A DNA stretch of 64,000 bases from Hyphomicrobiales bacterium (GTDB lineage Bacteria > Pseudomonadota > Alphaproteobacteria > Rhizobiales > Kaistiaceae): contig JAFKKF010000006.1 in assembly GCA_017305635.1 (NCBI GenBank), positions 1 through 64,000 of the forward strand. The letters run 5' to 3'. Every line of letters starts with the position of its first letter. Position 1 is the stretch's first letter. The notes beneath the pieces are model-generated. The model saw only the letters and a list, made by a program, of their open reading frames with translations. It was not told the DNA's origin and ran no database searches. The translations under genes and the position numbers were made by a program. Below are positions 15,679-24,025 of this stretch, piece by piece.

Positions 15679-17136
15679 ATGGCCGACTGGGTCATCATCG
15701 TCGACAGTTCCAAGGACTTCCCCAACGCCGACACGCCCCACAAGGTGATCTCGACGAAGGACTACCTTGCCCGCTCCAGCCTCTTCCGCGGCCAGCGGCC
15801 GAAGATCATCAACCTGTCGCGCTCCTTCGCCTACCAGACGCGCGGCTATTACTGCTCGCTGCTCGCCGAGGCGCGCGGCCACCGCGTCATCCCCTCGGTC
15901 GAGACCATGGTCGACCTCGGCGCGCGCCAGCTCTACGCACAGGCGCTGCCGGAGCTCGACGACAGCCTTGCCAAGTGCATCGCGGCGGCCGACGACAAGT
16001 CGGTGCCGGCGCGCATCCTCGTCTATTTCGGCACCGTCGAGGACCATCGCTTCGACCGCTTCGGGCGGCTCCTCTTCGACTGGTTCCGCTGCCCGGTCCT
16101 GGAAGTCACCATCGAGTTCGACGACCGGCCGGAGATCAAGAAGCTCGCCGCCGTCCCGGTGACCAGGCTCGCCGCCGAGGAGCTCGCCTTCTTCCATACC
16201 GCGCTCCACAACCACACGACGCGCGAATGGCGTTCCAAGAAGGACCGGCCCTCGCCGCGCTTCTCCTTCGCCGTGCTCTACGATCCGAACGAGAAGCTGC
16301 CGCCGACCTCCTTCGCCTCGATGAAGCACTGGGCGCGCATCGCCGAGAAGCAGGGCGTCGAGGTCGAGCCGATCACGCGGCGCGACCTCGCGCGGCTCGC
16401 CGAGTTCGACGCCCTGTTCATCCGCGAGACGACCTCGATCGACAATCATACCTACCGCTTCGCCCGCCGCGCGGTGCAGGAAGGCATGCCGGTCATCGAC
16501 GATCCGATCTCGATGATCCGCTGCACCAACAAGATCTACCTGCACGAGCTGATGACCTCGAACGGCGTGGCGGTGCCGCCGACCGTCATCATCGGCGGGC
16601 CGGCGGACCTGCCCCGCGCCGCCGACGAGCTCGGCTTCCCGATGGTCCTGAAGGTGCCCGATTCCTCCTTCAGCCGCGGCGTCAGCAAGGTCGACAACAT
16701 GGCCGAACTCGATGCGCTCGCCAGGGAATGGCTGAAGGATACCGACCTGCTCCTCGCCCAGGCCTTCATGCCGACGACCTTCGACTGGCGCGTCGGCGTG
16801 CTCGGCGGCAAGCCGCTCTTCGTCTGCCAATACATGATGGCCAAGCGCCACTGGCAGATCGTCAAGCACAATGCCAACGGCACCTTGCTGGAAGGCGCCC
16901 ACCATACCATCGCGCTTGGCGAGGCGCCGCCGGCGGTGCTCGATATCGGGCTCCGCGCCGCCCAGCTCATCGGCGACGGGCTCTACGGCGTCGACATCAA
17001 GGAGACCCCGAACGGCATCTTCGTCGTCGAGGTCAACGACAATCCCAACATCGAGCACGGCGTCGAGGACGAGGCGGAGAAGGACCAGGTCTGGATCCAG
17101 CTGACCCGCTGGTTCATCGACAAGCTCGGCGGCTGA
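15679..17136 (+). CDS. RimK-family ATP-grasp ligase with N-terminal RLAN domain
   Basis: A 485-residue protein. The first ~190 residues match the RimK-like ATP-grasp N-terminal (RLAN) domain, beginning ADWVIIVDSSKDFPNADTPH. The C-terminal half is an ATP-grasp ligase with FIRETTSIDNHTYRFARRA, the lysine-containing ATP site PMVLKVPDSSFSRGV, and the metal-binding GIFVVEVNDNPNIEHGVED motif. ATP-grasp ligases of this kind join an amino acid (often glutamate) to an amine or peptide through an acyl phosphate. The substrate is not known. The upstream GNAT and the downstream MFS exporter on the same strand could form a small biosynthesis-and-export group. Confidence 0.88.
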   Translation: MADWVIIVDSSKDFPNADTPHKVISTKDYLARSSLFRGQRPKIINLSRSFAYQTRGYYCSLLAEARGHRVIPSVETMVDLGARQLYAQALPELDDSLAKCIAAADDKSVPARILVYFGTVEDHRFDRFGRLLFDWFRCPVLEVTIEFDDRPEIKKLAAVPVTRLAAEELAFFHTALHNHTTREWRSKKDRPSPRFSFAVLYDPNEKLPPTSFASMKHWARIAEKQGVEVEPITRRDLARLAEFDALFIRETTSIDNHTYRFARRAVQEGMPVIDDPISMIRCTNKIYLHELMTSNGVAVPPTVIIGGPADLPRAADELGFPMVLKVPDSSFSRGVSKVDNMAELDALAREWLKDTDLLLAQAFMPTTFDWRVGVLGGKPLFVCQYMMAKRHWQIVKHNANGTLLEGAHHTIALGEAPPAVLDIGLRAAQLIGDGLYGVDIKETPNGIFVVEVNDNPNIEHGVEDEAEKDQVWIQLTRWFIDKLGG

Positions 17137-17205
17137 CGCCACCCTCGCCGCAACCGGCTATTCTGCCGGACCGATTCTCGATCCTTCCCTCCTTGCGGAA
17201 ATTCC

Positions 17206-18447
17206 ATGGCCGGAATCACATCCATCCTGCCCGGCGCCGGCGCCTTCACCCATCGCGGCTACCGGCTGTTCTGGCTGGCACGGGTGTTCTCGACCTTCGC
17301 CGCGCTGGTCATCAGCGTCGCCGTCGGCTGGCAGGTCTATGACATCACGCGCGATCCGTTCGACCTCGGCCTCGTCGGGCTGATCCAGTTCGCGCCGTCG
17401 CTTCTCCTGGTGCTGGTCACCGGCACGATCTCCGACCGCTTCAACCGCCGGATGATCATCTCCATCTGCCAGATCGCCGAGGGCATCGCGGCCCTCGTGC
17501 TGCTTCTTCTCACCTGGCACGGCTCCATCACCGTCGGCCAGGTCTTCCTCATCCTGGTGGTGTTCGGCGTGGCCCGCGCCTTCCTCAACCCGGCGGCGCA
17601 GTCGCTGGTGCCGAACGTCGTGCCGCCGCAGGACCTGTCGAGCGCCATCGCCTGGAACTCGTCGGCCTGGCAGCTCGCCACCATCCTCGGCCCGGTTGCC
17701 GGCGGCCTCCTCTACGGCATCTCGGCGGAGGCCGCCTATGGCGCCGCCTTCGTCCTCTTCGTCGCCGCCGGCATCGCCGTGGCCTTCATCCCCAAGCCGG
17801 CGCAGAAGACAAGCAGGGAGCGGCCGACCTGGTCGACGCTGATCGCCGGCTTCGAATATGTCTGGCGGACGAAGATCGTCTTCGGCGCCATCTCGCTCGA
17901 TCTCTTCGCGGTGCTGCTCGGCGGCGCGACGGCGCTGCTGCCGGCCTATGCCCGCGACATCCTGCAGGTCGGCCCGTGGGGTCTCGGGCTTCTGCGCGCC
18001 GCGCCCGGCCTCGGCGCCATCGCCATGGTGCTCTTCCTCGCCTTCCGGCCCGTGCGGGATCATGCCGGGCGGATCATGTTCGTCGCGGTCGCCGTGTTCG
18101 GAATCTTCACCATCGTCTTCGGCGCGTCCAAGCTCGTCTGGCTCTCGGTGATCGCGCTCGTCGTCATGGGCGCCGCCGACATGATCAGCGTCTATGTCCG
18201 CGAGACGCTCATCCAGCTATGGACACCGGACGAGGTGCGCGGCCGCGTCAGTGCGGTCAACATGCTCTTCGTCGGCGCCTCCAACGAGGTCGGCGAGTTT
18301 CGCGCCGGCACCGTCGGCGCGCTCATCGGCGTGGTGCCGGCGGTGGTGCTCGGCGGCATAGGCACGGTGCTCGTCGCGGCGCTGTGGGCGCGCTGGTTCC
18401 CGCAGCTCCGCAAGGTCCGCCACCTCGACGCGCCGCGCACGGACTGA
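17206..18447 (+). CDS. MFS transporter (EntS-like)
   Basis: A 413-residue membrane protein with about twelve hydrophobic segments, of the major facilitator branch that includes enterobactin exporter EntS and macrolide exporters. Loop motifs such as GTISDRFNRRMII (after the second segment) and RPVRDHAGRIMF (central loop) are typical. It starts 69 bp after the RimK-like gene and ends before the sulfotransferase-like gene, all on the plus strand. Small-molecule export is the likely role. The substrate cannot be read from the sequence. Confidence 0.88.
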   Translation: MAGITSILPGAGAFTHRGYRLFWLARVFSTFAALVISVAVGWQVYDITRDPFDLGLVGLIQFAPSLLLVLVTGTISDRFNRRMIISICQIAEGIAALVLLLLTWHGSITVGQVFLILVVFGVARAFLNPAAQSLVPNVVPPQDLSSAIAWNSSAWQLATILGPVAGGLLYGISAEAAYGAAFVLFVAAGIAVAFIPKPAQKTSRERPTWSTLIAGFEYVWRTKIVFGAISLDLFAVLLGGATALLPAYARDILQVGPWGLGLLRAAPGLGAIAMVLFLAFRPVRDHAGRIMFVAVAVFGIFTIVFGASKLVWLSVIALVVMGAADMISVYVRETLIQLWTPDEVRGRVSAVNMLFVGASNEVGEFRAGTVGALIGVVPAVVLGGIGTVLVAALWARWFPQLRKVRHLDAPRTD

Positions 18448-18553
18448 GGCGCCCCCCGGGGCGCCGGCGCTTGCGGAAGCGCGGGGCCTTGCCTATTAGT
18501 TCCGCGGCTTCGCGGCAGGCGCCTCGCAGTCCTCTCCTCAGCCGGGATCCCCA

Positions 18554-19429
18554 GTGGCCGATATGCTCGCCTTCGTGCATGTGTCGAAGACCGCCGGCAC
18601 CACGATCACGGGCATCCTCAGGCGCAATTTCTCCCGCCACCACCTCGATACCCGGGTCATCCAGGACAAGCCGGCGATCACGGCGGCGCAGCTGAAGCGG
18701 GCGCAGTGGATCTATCCGCGCATCCGCAGCATTGCCGGCCATGCCGTCCGCACGACCTCCGACCTGCGGCGGGGCTTCCCGGGCATCCGCTTCCATACCT
18801 TCCTCCGCGACCCGGCCCGCCGCATCGTCTCGGCCTATCTCTTCGACCGCGGAATCGATATCGCGAAGCGCACCTGGCAGCCGGGCGACGATGTCGCGGT
18901 CGAGATGGATTTCGAGCGCTACCTCCGCGGCTTCGGCGACAGCTATTGCCGTATCTTCACGGGCGGGCAGCGCGCCGACCCCGCCATCGAGGCGGTCGAG
19001 CGGGAGGTCGCCTTCATCGGCCTGGTCGAGGAATTCGAGGAATCCCTCGCGCTCTTCCGCAACTGGGTGGGCCTGCCGGGCTTCGACGTCACCTATCGCC
19101 GGCTGAATGTCGGCTCATCCGTCGCCGGGAAGGGGAAGGCAACCGAAATCACGGCGGCCATCGACCGCCTCGTCGGAACGGTGAAATCCGTGAAGGGGCG
19201 CCCGCGCTTCGCGGCGCTGATCGAGGAAGTCACCGCCGCTGACAGGCAGGTATACGGACACGTCGTGCGGGCGATCTGGCCGCGCCTGCGCGAGCGGCAT
19301 TCGGCCGGCCCCGGCCCCTTCAATTTCGAGCGGGACGAGGCCCGTGCCGACACCCTGGCCGGAAGGGCGTGTCGCAACCTTCTCGGGCGTCCGTTCGTGC
19401 ACCTGCTGACCGGCCCGGGCAGCCGCTAG
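18554..19429 (+). CDS. Sulfotransferase-family protein
   Basis: A 291-residue protein that starts with a P-loop-like 5'-phosphosulfate site, FVHVSKTAGTTITGIL (residues 6-21), matching the K-x-A/G-G-T-T pattern of carbohydrate sulfotransferases. A 3'-phosphate motif FLRDPARRIVSAYLFDR lies at about residues 83-99 (the R-D-P-x-x-R-x-x-S-x-Y pattern). These two together make a PAPS-dependent sulfotransferase fold likely. Start GTG at 18554 is used; an ATG three codons on (18563) is also possible. Bacterial members sulfate surface sugars or lipids, but the acceptor here is unknown. Confidence 0.82.
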   Translation: MADMLAFVHVSKTAGTTITGILRRNFSRHHLDTRVIQDKPAITAAQLKRAQWIYPRIRSIAGHAVRTTSDLRRGFPGIRFHTFLRDPARRIVSAYLFDRGIDIAKRTWQPGDDVAVEMDFERYLRGFGDSYCRIFTGGQRADPAIEAVEREVAFIGLVEEFEESLALFRNWVGLPGFDVTYRRLNVGSSVAGKGKATEITAAIDRLVGTVKSVKGRPRFAALIEEVTAADRQVYGHVVRAIWPRLRERHSAGPGPFNFERDEARADTLAGRACRNLLGRPFVHLLTGPGSR

Positions 19430-19432
19430 ACC

Positions 19433-19452
19433 CCGGCACGGCCGCGTGCCGG
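19433..19452. terminator. Hairpin between convergent genes
   Basis: CCGGCACG (19433-19440) and CGTGCCGG (19445-19452) form a perfect 8-bp stem with a 4-base loop, exactly between the stop of the sulfotransferase-like gene and the stop of the opposing small gene. There is no T-tract, so it may be a weak or factor-assisted terminator. Confidence 0.4.
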
Positions 19453-19454
19453 CG

Positions 19455-19793
19455 CTACTCCTTCGCCGGCCTGACCGCGTTCCACCAGACCGAAACGTAG
19501 GCGTCCGCTTCCTGCCGCCAGGCGAGGTGGACGATGATCCTCGATCCCGGCCGGTAGGCATCGCCATCGGTCCAGTCGCCAAGGTACATCGGCTCCGCCG
19601 GCTGACGCAGGATCACGGTCGCGGATCGTGCCAATCCGAGCCGGTGCCACAGGGTGGCGCCGCGCGGCCTGCCCTTCGTCAGCCGCGTGAACCACAGGCG
19701 CGCGCGCCCGCCGGAGGACGACAGGACCAAAGCGCGGCCGGCGAGATCCGAGCGCCGCAGGAGTTCTGCCGGATCGAGGGGCGCGGCAACCAT
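19455..19793 (-). CDS. Conserved-looking small protein of unknown function
   Basis: A 112-residue open frame starting at ATG 19793, two bases after the stop of a preceding short frame. The product begins MVAAPLDPAELLRRSDLAGR and has an amphipathic, beta-rich look with GSRIIVHLAWRQEADAYVSV near its end; no transmembrane segment or signal peptide is seen. I do not recognise the family. The tight TAG-cc-ATG junction with the upstream frame supports translation, but other frames are also open in this GC-rich stretch, so the call is moderate. Confidence 0.45.
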   Translation of the reverse strand: MVAAPLDPAELLRRSDLAGRALVLSSSGGRARLWFTRLTKGRPRGATLWHRLGLARSATVILRQPAEPMYLGDWTDGDAYRPGSRIIVHLAWRQEADAYVSVWWNAVRPAKE

Positions 19794-19795
19794 GG

Positions 19796-19912
19796 CTACT
19801 CGTCGTTCTCCGCCTCGAGGTCCTCGACCGCGCTGACCGACCGGATGCGGGCCCGCGCCCGCCGACCTTCGACGCACTGGTCGCCGACTGCAAGACGCAT
19901 TTCCAAGTGCAT
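19796..19912 (-). CDS. Very small unknown protein upstream of 19455-19793
   Basis: Thirty-eight codons from ATG 19912, ending with an acidic tail VEDLEAENDE just two bases before the next ATG. The sequence MHLEMRLAVGDQ continues upstream in frame as protein-like text (QGAWVFLAPTARG), so the real start may be TTG 19933 or further up with a non-standard codon; no in-frame ATG exists there. Function unknown. Confidence 0.3.
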   Translation of the reverse strand: MHLEMRLAVGDQCVEGRRARARIRSVSAVEDLEAENDE

Positions 19913-20180
19913 GCCTCGCGCCGTCGGCGCCAAGAAGACCCATGCGCCCTGCCTCGCCGCGATAGCCTGCCGGTCAGGGCCGCTCCGCAGCGACGGGCTG
20001 ATCGTCGGCCGGGTCGGGTCCGAAATTGCAAACTCCGAGGGCTAAGACGTTGAAGGCAAAAGAGAAGAGCGCCGGGCGCAATTTACCGCCCCTTAAACCG
20101 CCGCATTTAGCCTGCACCGACCTCTCCGGCATGTGTGCGGCTCCGCCTCGTTCCGGCGGACCGAAGGAGTTGCGAGTCGC

Positions 20181-22478
20181 GTGGCAGGCAGGAAGCGCAA
20201 GGGCGGACGGGTCGAGCCGTCCCGCGATTCGGCGCGCCGCCAGGACGGCACCCTCTCCGTGCGCATGAAGCCGGAAGACCGCTCCGGCGGACCACCGCCG
20301 AAGGCGCCTCCCCCAAAGAAAGCCAAATCCGCCGGACGTGGCGGCAGCGCGCGCCGCGCATCGGCGAGGAAGACCAAGCCGAAGCAGCGCGGCGGCGCCA
20401 CCGGCCTCGGCCGGCTCATCCGGCGCACCCTCTACTGGTCGGTGGTCGCCGGCATCATCCTCTTCGCCGGGCTCGCCGGCGTCGTCGGCTACTACTGGTC
20501 GAAGCTGCCGCCGACCGCCGAATGGTCGCTGCCGGCGCGCCCGGTCAACGTGCGCATCGTCGCCTCGAACGGCGACCTCATCACCAATCGCGGCGACACT
20601 GCCGGTGCCACCCTCACCCTCGACGAGATGTCGCCCTACCTGCCGGAGGCGGTCGTCGCCATCGAGGACCGGCGCTTCTACTGGCACTTCGGCATAGACC
20701 CGATCGGGCTCGTGCGCGCCGCCATCGCCAACTTCCGCTCGAGCGGCGTGGTGCAGGGCGGCTCGACCATCACCCAGCAACTCGCCAAGAACCTGTTCCT
20801 CAAGCCCGAGCGCACCTTCGAGCGCAAGATCCAGGAGGCGATCCTCGCTGTCTGGCTGGAAGCGAACCTCTCGAAGAAGCAGATCCTCGAGCTCTACCTC
20901 AACCGCGTCTATCTCGGCGCCGGCGCCTATGGGGTCGATGCCGCCGCGCACCGCTATTTCGGCAAGTCGGCGCGCAACCTCACCATCGCCGAGGCCGCCA
21001 CCATTGCCGGGCTCCTCAAGGCGCCCGGCCACTATTCGCCGCTGGTCGACCCGGACGCCGCCGAGGGCCGCGCGCAGGTGGTGATCAAGGCGATGCGCGA
21101 GGCGGGCTACCTCTCCGACCGCGACGCCAGCCTCGCGCTCTCGGCGCCGATCCAGCCGGTCCACGACGTCGCCGGCGGCAGCGGGCGCTACGTCGCCGAC
21201 TGGGTGATGAACATCCTCCCCTCCTATGTCGGCTCGCTCGACAAGGACATCATCGTCGACACGACCATCGACCTGCGCATGCAGGCGATCGCGGCCAGGG
21301 CGGTCAGCGACACGCTCGCCGAGGACGGACAGAAGTTCGGCGTCGGCCAGGGCGCCTTCGTCGCCATGGACCAGACCGGCGCGGTCAAGGCGCTGATCGG
21401 CGGGCGCGACTATGCTGCGAGCCCGTTCAACCGCGTCGTCGATGCCCACCGCCAGCCGGGCTCGGCCTTCAAGCCCTTCGTCTACCTCACCGCGCTCGAG
21501 CACGGCCTCGCCCCCGAAACGGTGCGCATCGACCAGCCGGTCACGATCAAGGGCTGGCGGCCGGAGAACTACACCCACAAATATCTCGGCCCGGTGACCC
21601 TGCAGACCGGCCTCGCGCTCTCGCTCAACACCATCTCGGCGCAGCTCACCGCCGAGGTCGGCCCGTCGGCCGTCGCCGCCACCGCGCGCCGCCTCGGCAT
21701 CACCTCGCCGCTCACCGCCACGCCCTCGATCGCGCTCGGCACGTCGGAAGTGTCGCTCCTCGAGCTCACCGGCGCCTATGTGCCCTTCTCCAATGGCGGC
21801 ATGGGGATCATCCCGCACGTCATCGAGCGCATCCGCACGGCCGACGGCAAGGTACTCTACCAGCGAAGCGGCGACGGCACCGGCCTCGTGGTCGACCCGA
21901 CCTATGTCGCCATGATGAACTCGATGATGGCCGACACCCTCGCCCGCGGCACCGGGCGCAAGGCCGCCATCGCCAATTGGCCGGCGGCCGGCAAGACGGG
22001 CACCTCGCAGGATTTCCGCGACGCCTGGTTCGTCGGCTACACCGCGATCCTCACCGCCGGCGCCTGGTTCGGCAACGACAATTCCACGCCGACGAAGAAG
22101 GCCTCGGGCAGCAACCTGCCCTCCATCGCCTGGCAGCGCTTCATGAGCGCGGCGCTCGCCGGCACGCCGGTCGCGGACCTGCCCGGCCACTACCGCTTCG
22201 GCGATCCGGCCAACCTCGCCAGCGGCGACTACGGCCCCATCGGCCAGCTCGCCGCGCAGCGGTCGGTGACGCTGGAGGATGGCTCCGTGGTCCCCGCCTC
22301 GAGCTTGTCGCGGCCCGACCCGGTGCGGACCGATTCCATCGGCGCGCTCGCCGCCGATCCGGACATGGCGATCGACCAGCCGGCGCCGGACGGTCCCGTT
22401 CCGCCCGCCGATGTCGGCGGCGGCGATGCCGGCTCGCCGAAGAAGAAGGGCTTCTTCCGCCGGCTCTTCGGCGGCTAA
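20181..22478 (+). CDS. Class A penicillin-binding protein (PBP1A family)
   Basis: A 765-residue bifunctional cell-wall synthase. It has a basic cytoplasmic tail of ~80 residues rich in Lys, Arg and Pro, one membrane segment (about 85-106), a GT51 glycosyltransferase domain with catalytic Glu162 in AIEDRRFYWHFGID, and the QGGSTITQQLAKNLFL motif. The C-terminal transpeptidase domain has the serine motif QPGSAFKPF, SLN in LSLNTISAQ, and KTGTS. It polymerises and crosslinks peptidoglycan in the periplasm. GTG 20181 is chosen with AAGGAG upstream; ATG 20133 lacks a ribosome-binding site. The C-terminus ends in a basic patch after a disordered acidic region. Confidence 0.92.
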   Translation: MAGRKRKGGRVEPSRDSARRQDGTLSVRMKPEDRSGGPPPKAPPPKKAKSAGRGGSARRASARKTKPKQRGGATGLGRLIRRTLYWSVVAGIILFAGLAGVVGYYWSKLPPTAEWSLPARPVNVRIVASNGDLITNRGDTAGATLTLDEMSPYLPEAVVAIEDRRFYWHFGIDPIGLVRAAIANFRSSGVVQGGSTITQQLAKNLFLKPERTFERKIQEAILAVWLEANLSKKQILELYLNRVYLGAGAYGVDAAAHRYFGKSARNLTIAEAATIAGLLKAPGHYSPLVDPDAAEGRAQVVIKAMREAGYLSDRDASLALSAPIQPVHDVAGGSGRYVADWVMNILPSYVGSLDKDIIVDTTIDLRMQAIAARAVSDTLAEDGQKFGVGQGAFVAMDQTGAVKALIGGRDYAASPFNRVVDAHRQPGSAFKPFVYLTALEHGLAPETVRIDQPVTIKGWRPENYTHKYLGPVTLQTGLALSLNTISAQLTAEVGPSAVAATARRLGITSPLTATPSIALGTSEVSLLELTGAYVPFSNGGMGIIPHVIERIRTADGKVLYQRSGDGTGLVVDPTYVAMMNSMMADTLARGTGRKAAIANWPAAGKTGTSQDFRDAWFVGYTAILTAGAWFGNDNSTPTKKASGSNLPSIAWQRFMSAALAGTPVADLPGHYRFGDPANLASGDYGPIGQLAAQRSVTLEDGSVVPASSLSRPDPVRTDSIGALAADPDMAIDQPAPDGPVPPADVGGGDAGSPKKKGFFRRLFGG

Positions 22479-22487
22479 GCGTTTCCA

Positions 22488-22555
22488 GGAAAAGTGCGAA
22501 GCACTTTTCCGTCCGGAAGAGCGACAAGATCAATGACTCGGAGGCGGTCATTGAT
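22488..22555. repeat. Double-hairpin intergenic element after PBP1A gene
   Basis: Two perfect hairpins: GGAAAAGTGC-GAA-GCACTTTTCC (22488-22510) and ATCAATGAC / GTCATTGAT (22529-22537 with 22547-22555). The first, with its GTTTCCAGGAAAAGTGCG context, closely resembles an intergenic mosaic element I know from Rhizobium-group genomes, so it is probably a dispersed repeat. It may also end the PBP1A transcript, although no T-tract follows. Confidence 0.6.
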
Positions 22556-22681
22556 TCCAGGAAACCATGATCGCCTCCGGCGCCCAAATCATAGCCGTCC
22601 TTCCCCGGAACCGGCGGCCCGCTTCCTGCATTGAGAGGCCTTGAAGCGGCACCCCCGCCGTCCTTGCCGGGACCTTCCTCC

Positions 22682-23503
22682 ATGCGCATTCGCATCGGCT
22701 ACGAGATCAGCTACCAGTGCTCCCAGCCGACGCCGGCGATCCTGACGCTCCGCGTCCACCCGTCGCGCGCCCATGACCTCGAGATGCCCGACGTCATCGT
22801 CAGCCGCCCCGGCATGCCGATCCGCGAATACACGGATTCGTTCGGCAATACCTGCAGCCGCATCACGTTCCCGCCGGGGGTGACGACGGTCACCACGGAT
22901 ACGGTCATCCACGATTCCGGGCTGCCCGACGAAGTCGACCCGAACGTCGTCCAGCACCCGGTCGAGGACCTGCCGTCGGACTGCCTCCTCTATCTCCTCG
23001 GCAGCCGCTATTGCGAGACCGACCGGCTGATGGAAGAAGCCTGGCGCCTCTTCGGCAATACGCCGCTCGGCTGGGGCCGCGTGCAGGCGATCGTCGATCA
23101 CGTCCACAACCACGTCGCCTTCGGCTACCAGTTCGCACGGCCGACGAAGAGCGCCTCGGACGTCAATGTCGAGCGCGCGGGCGTGTGCCGCGACTTCGCC
23201 CACCTCGCCGTCACCTATTGCCGCTGCATGAACATCCCGGCCCGCTACGTCACCGGCTATCTCGGCGACATCGGCGTGCCGCGCGATCCCGCGCCGATGG
23301 ACTTCAGCGCCTGGTTCGAGGCTTATCTCGGCGGCCGCTGGTACGCTTTCGACGCGCGCCACAACATGCCGCGCATCGGGCGCATCCCGATCGCGCGCGG
23401 ACGCGACGCGTCCGACGTCGCGATCAGCAATTCCTTCGGCTGGACGAACCTTGCCGGCTTCCGCGTCTGGACCGACGAGCTGCCCGAAGCGGTGGCGGCC
23501 TAG
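22682..23503 (+). CDS. Transglutaminase-like (papain-fold) protein
   Basis: A 273-residue protein with the bacterial transglutaminase N-terminal beta domain (MRIRIGYEISYQC) and a core domain containing the nucleophile in ERAGVCRDFAHLAV. The region that normally supplies the histidine (often S-H-A-W) reads DFSAWFEAYL, and the aspartate motif reads WYAFDARHN. The His in DARHN may substitute. I believe this PMDFSAWFEA subfamily is widespread in proteobacteria. Probable cytoplasmic peptidase or amidase-like role; unknown substrate. Start ATG 22682 matches the first beta strand. Confidence 0.85.
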   Translation: MRIRIGYEISYQCSQPTPAILTLRVHPSRAHDLEMPDVIVSRPGMPIREYTDSFGNTCSRITFPPGVTTVTTDTVIHDSGLPDEVDPNVVQHPVEDLPSDCLLYLLGSRYCETDRLMEEAWRLFGNTPLGWGRVQAIVDHVHNHVAFGYQFARPTKSASDVNVERAGVCRDFAHLAVTYCRCMNIPARYVTGYLGDIGVPRDPAPMDFSAWFEAYLGGRWYAFDARHNMPRIGRIPIARGRDASDVAISNSFGWTNLAGFRVWTDELPEAVAA

Positions 23504-23578
23504 CCATACGCCCGCCGGTCCCGGCACGGCATGCCACCAGCAGACGATCGCGCCGATGACGACGAGCCGCAGTCCCGC

Positions 23579-24025
23579 TCACACTCCGGTCGAGCCGAAG
23601 CCGCCGGCGCCGCGGTTCGAATCCGGCAGCACGTCCATCTCCCGGAGCTCCACCGCCGAGACCGGCGCGACGACGAGCTGTGCGATGCGCATGCCGCGCG
23701 TCACCGTGAAGGGCTCCTCGCCGTGGTTGATGAGCGGCACCTTCACCTCGCCGCGATAGTCGGCGTCGATGGTCCCGGGCGCGTTCAGCACCGTCACGCC
23801 GTGATTGACCGCGAGCCCCGAGCGCGGCCGCACCTGACCCTCGTAGCCTTCCGGCAGCGCGATGGCGAAGCCGGTCGGGATCAGGGCGCGTTTGCCCGGC
23901 GCCAGCACCACGGGCGCATCGACGGCGGCGGCGAGGTCCATGCCCGCCGAGGACACCGTCTTGACCGTCGGCAGCGGCAGGTCGGCGCCGTTGGCCAGCC
24001 GCCGGACGAGAACCCTCACGCTCAT
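23579..24025 (-). CDS. dut: dUTP diphosphatase
   Basis: A 148-residue trimeric dUTPase hydrolysing dUTP to dUMP and diphosphate, keeping uracil out of DNA and feeding thymidylate synthesis. All five family motifs are visible: [20 protein letters not shown], the uracil-binding [22 protein letters not shown] and the glycine-rich C-terminal arm [10 protein letters not shown] that closes on the nucleotide. Its ATG overlaps the stop of coaBC by 4 bases, so the two are translationally coupled. Confidence 0.96.
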   Translation of the reverse strand: MSVRVLVRRLANGADLPLPTVKTVSSAGMDLAAAVDAPVVLAPGKRALIPTGFAIALPEGYEGQVRPRSGLAVNHGVTVLNAPGTIDADYRGEVKVPLINHGEEPFTVTRGMRIAQLVVAPVSAVELREMDVLPDSNRGAGGFGSTGV

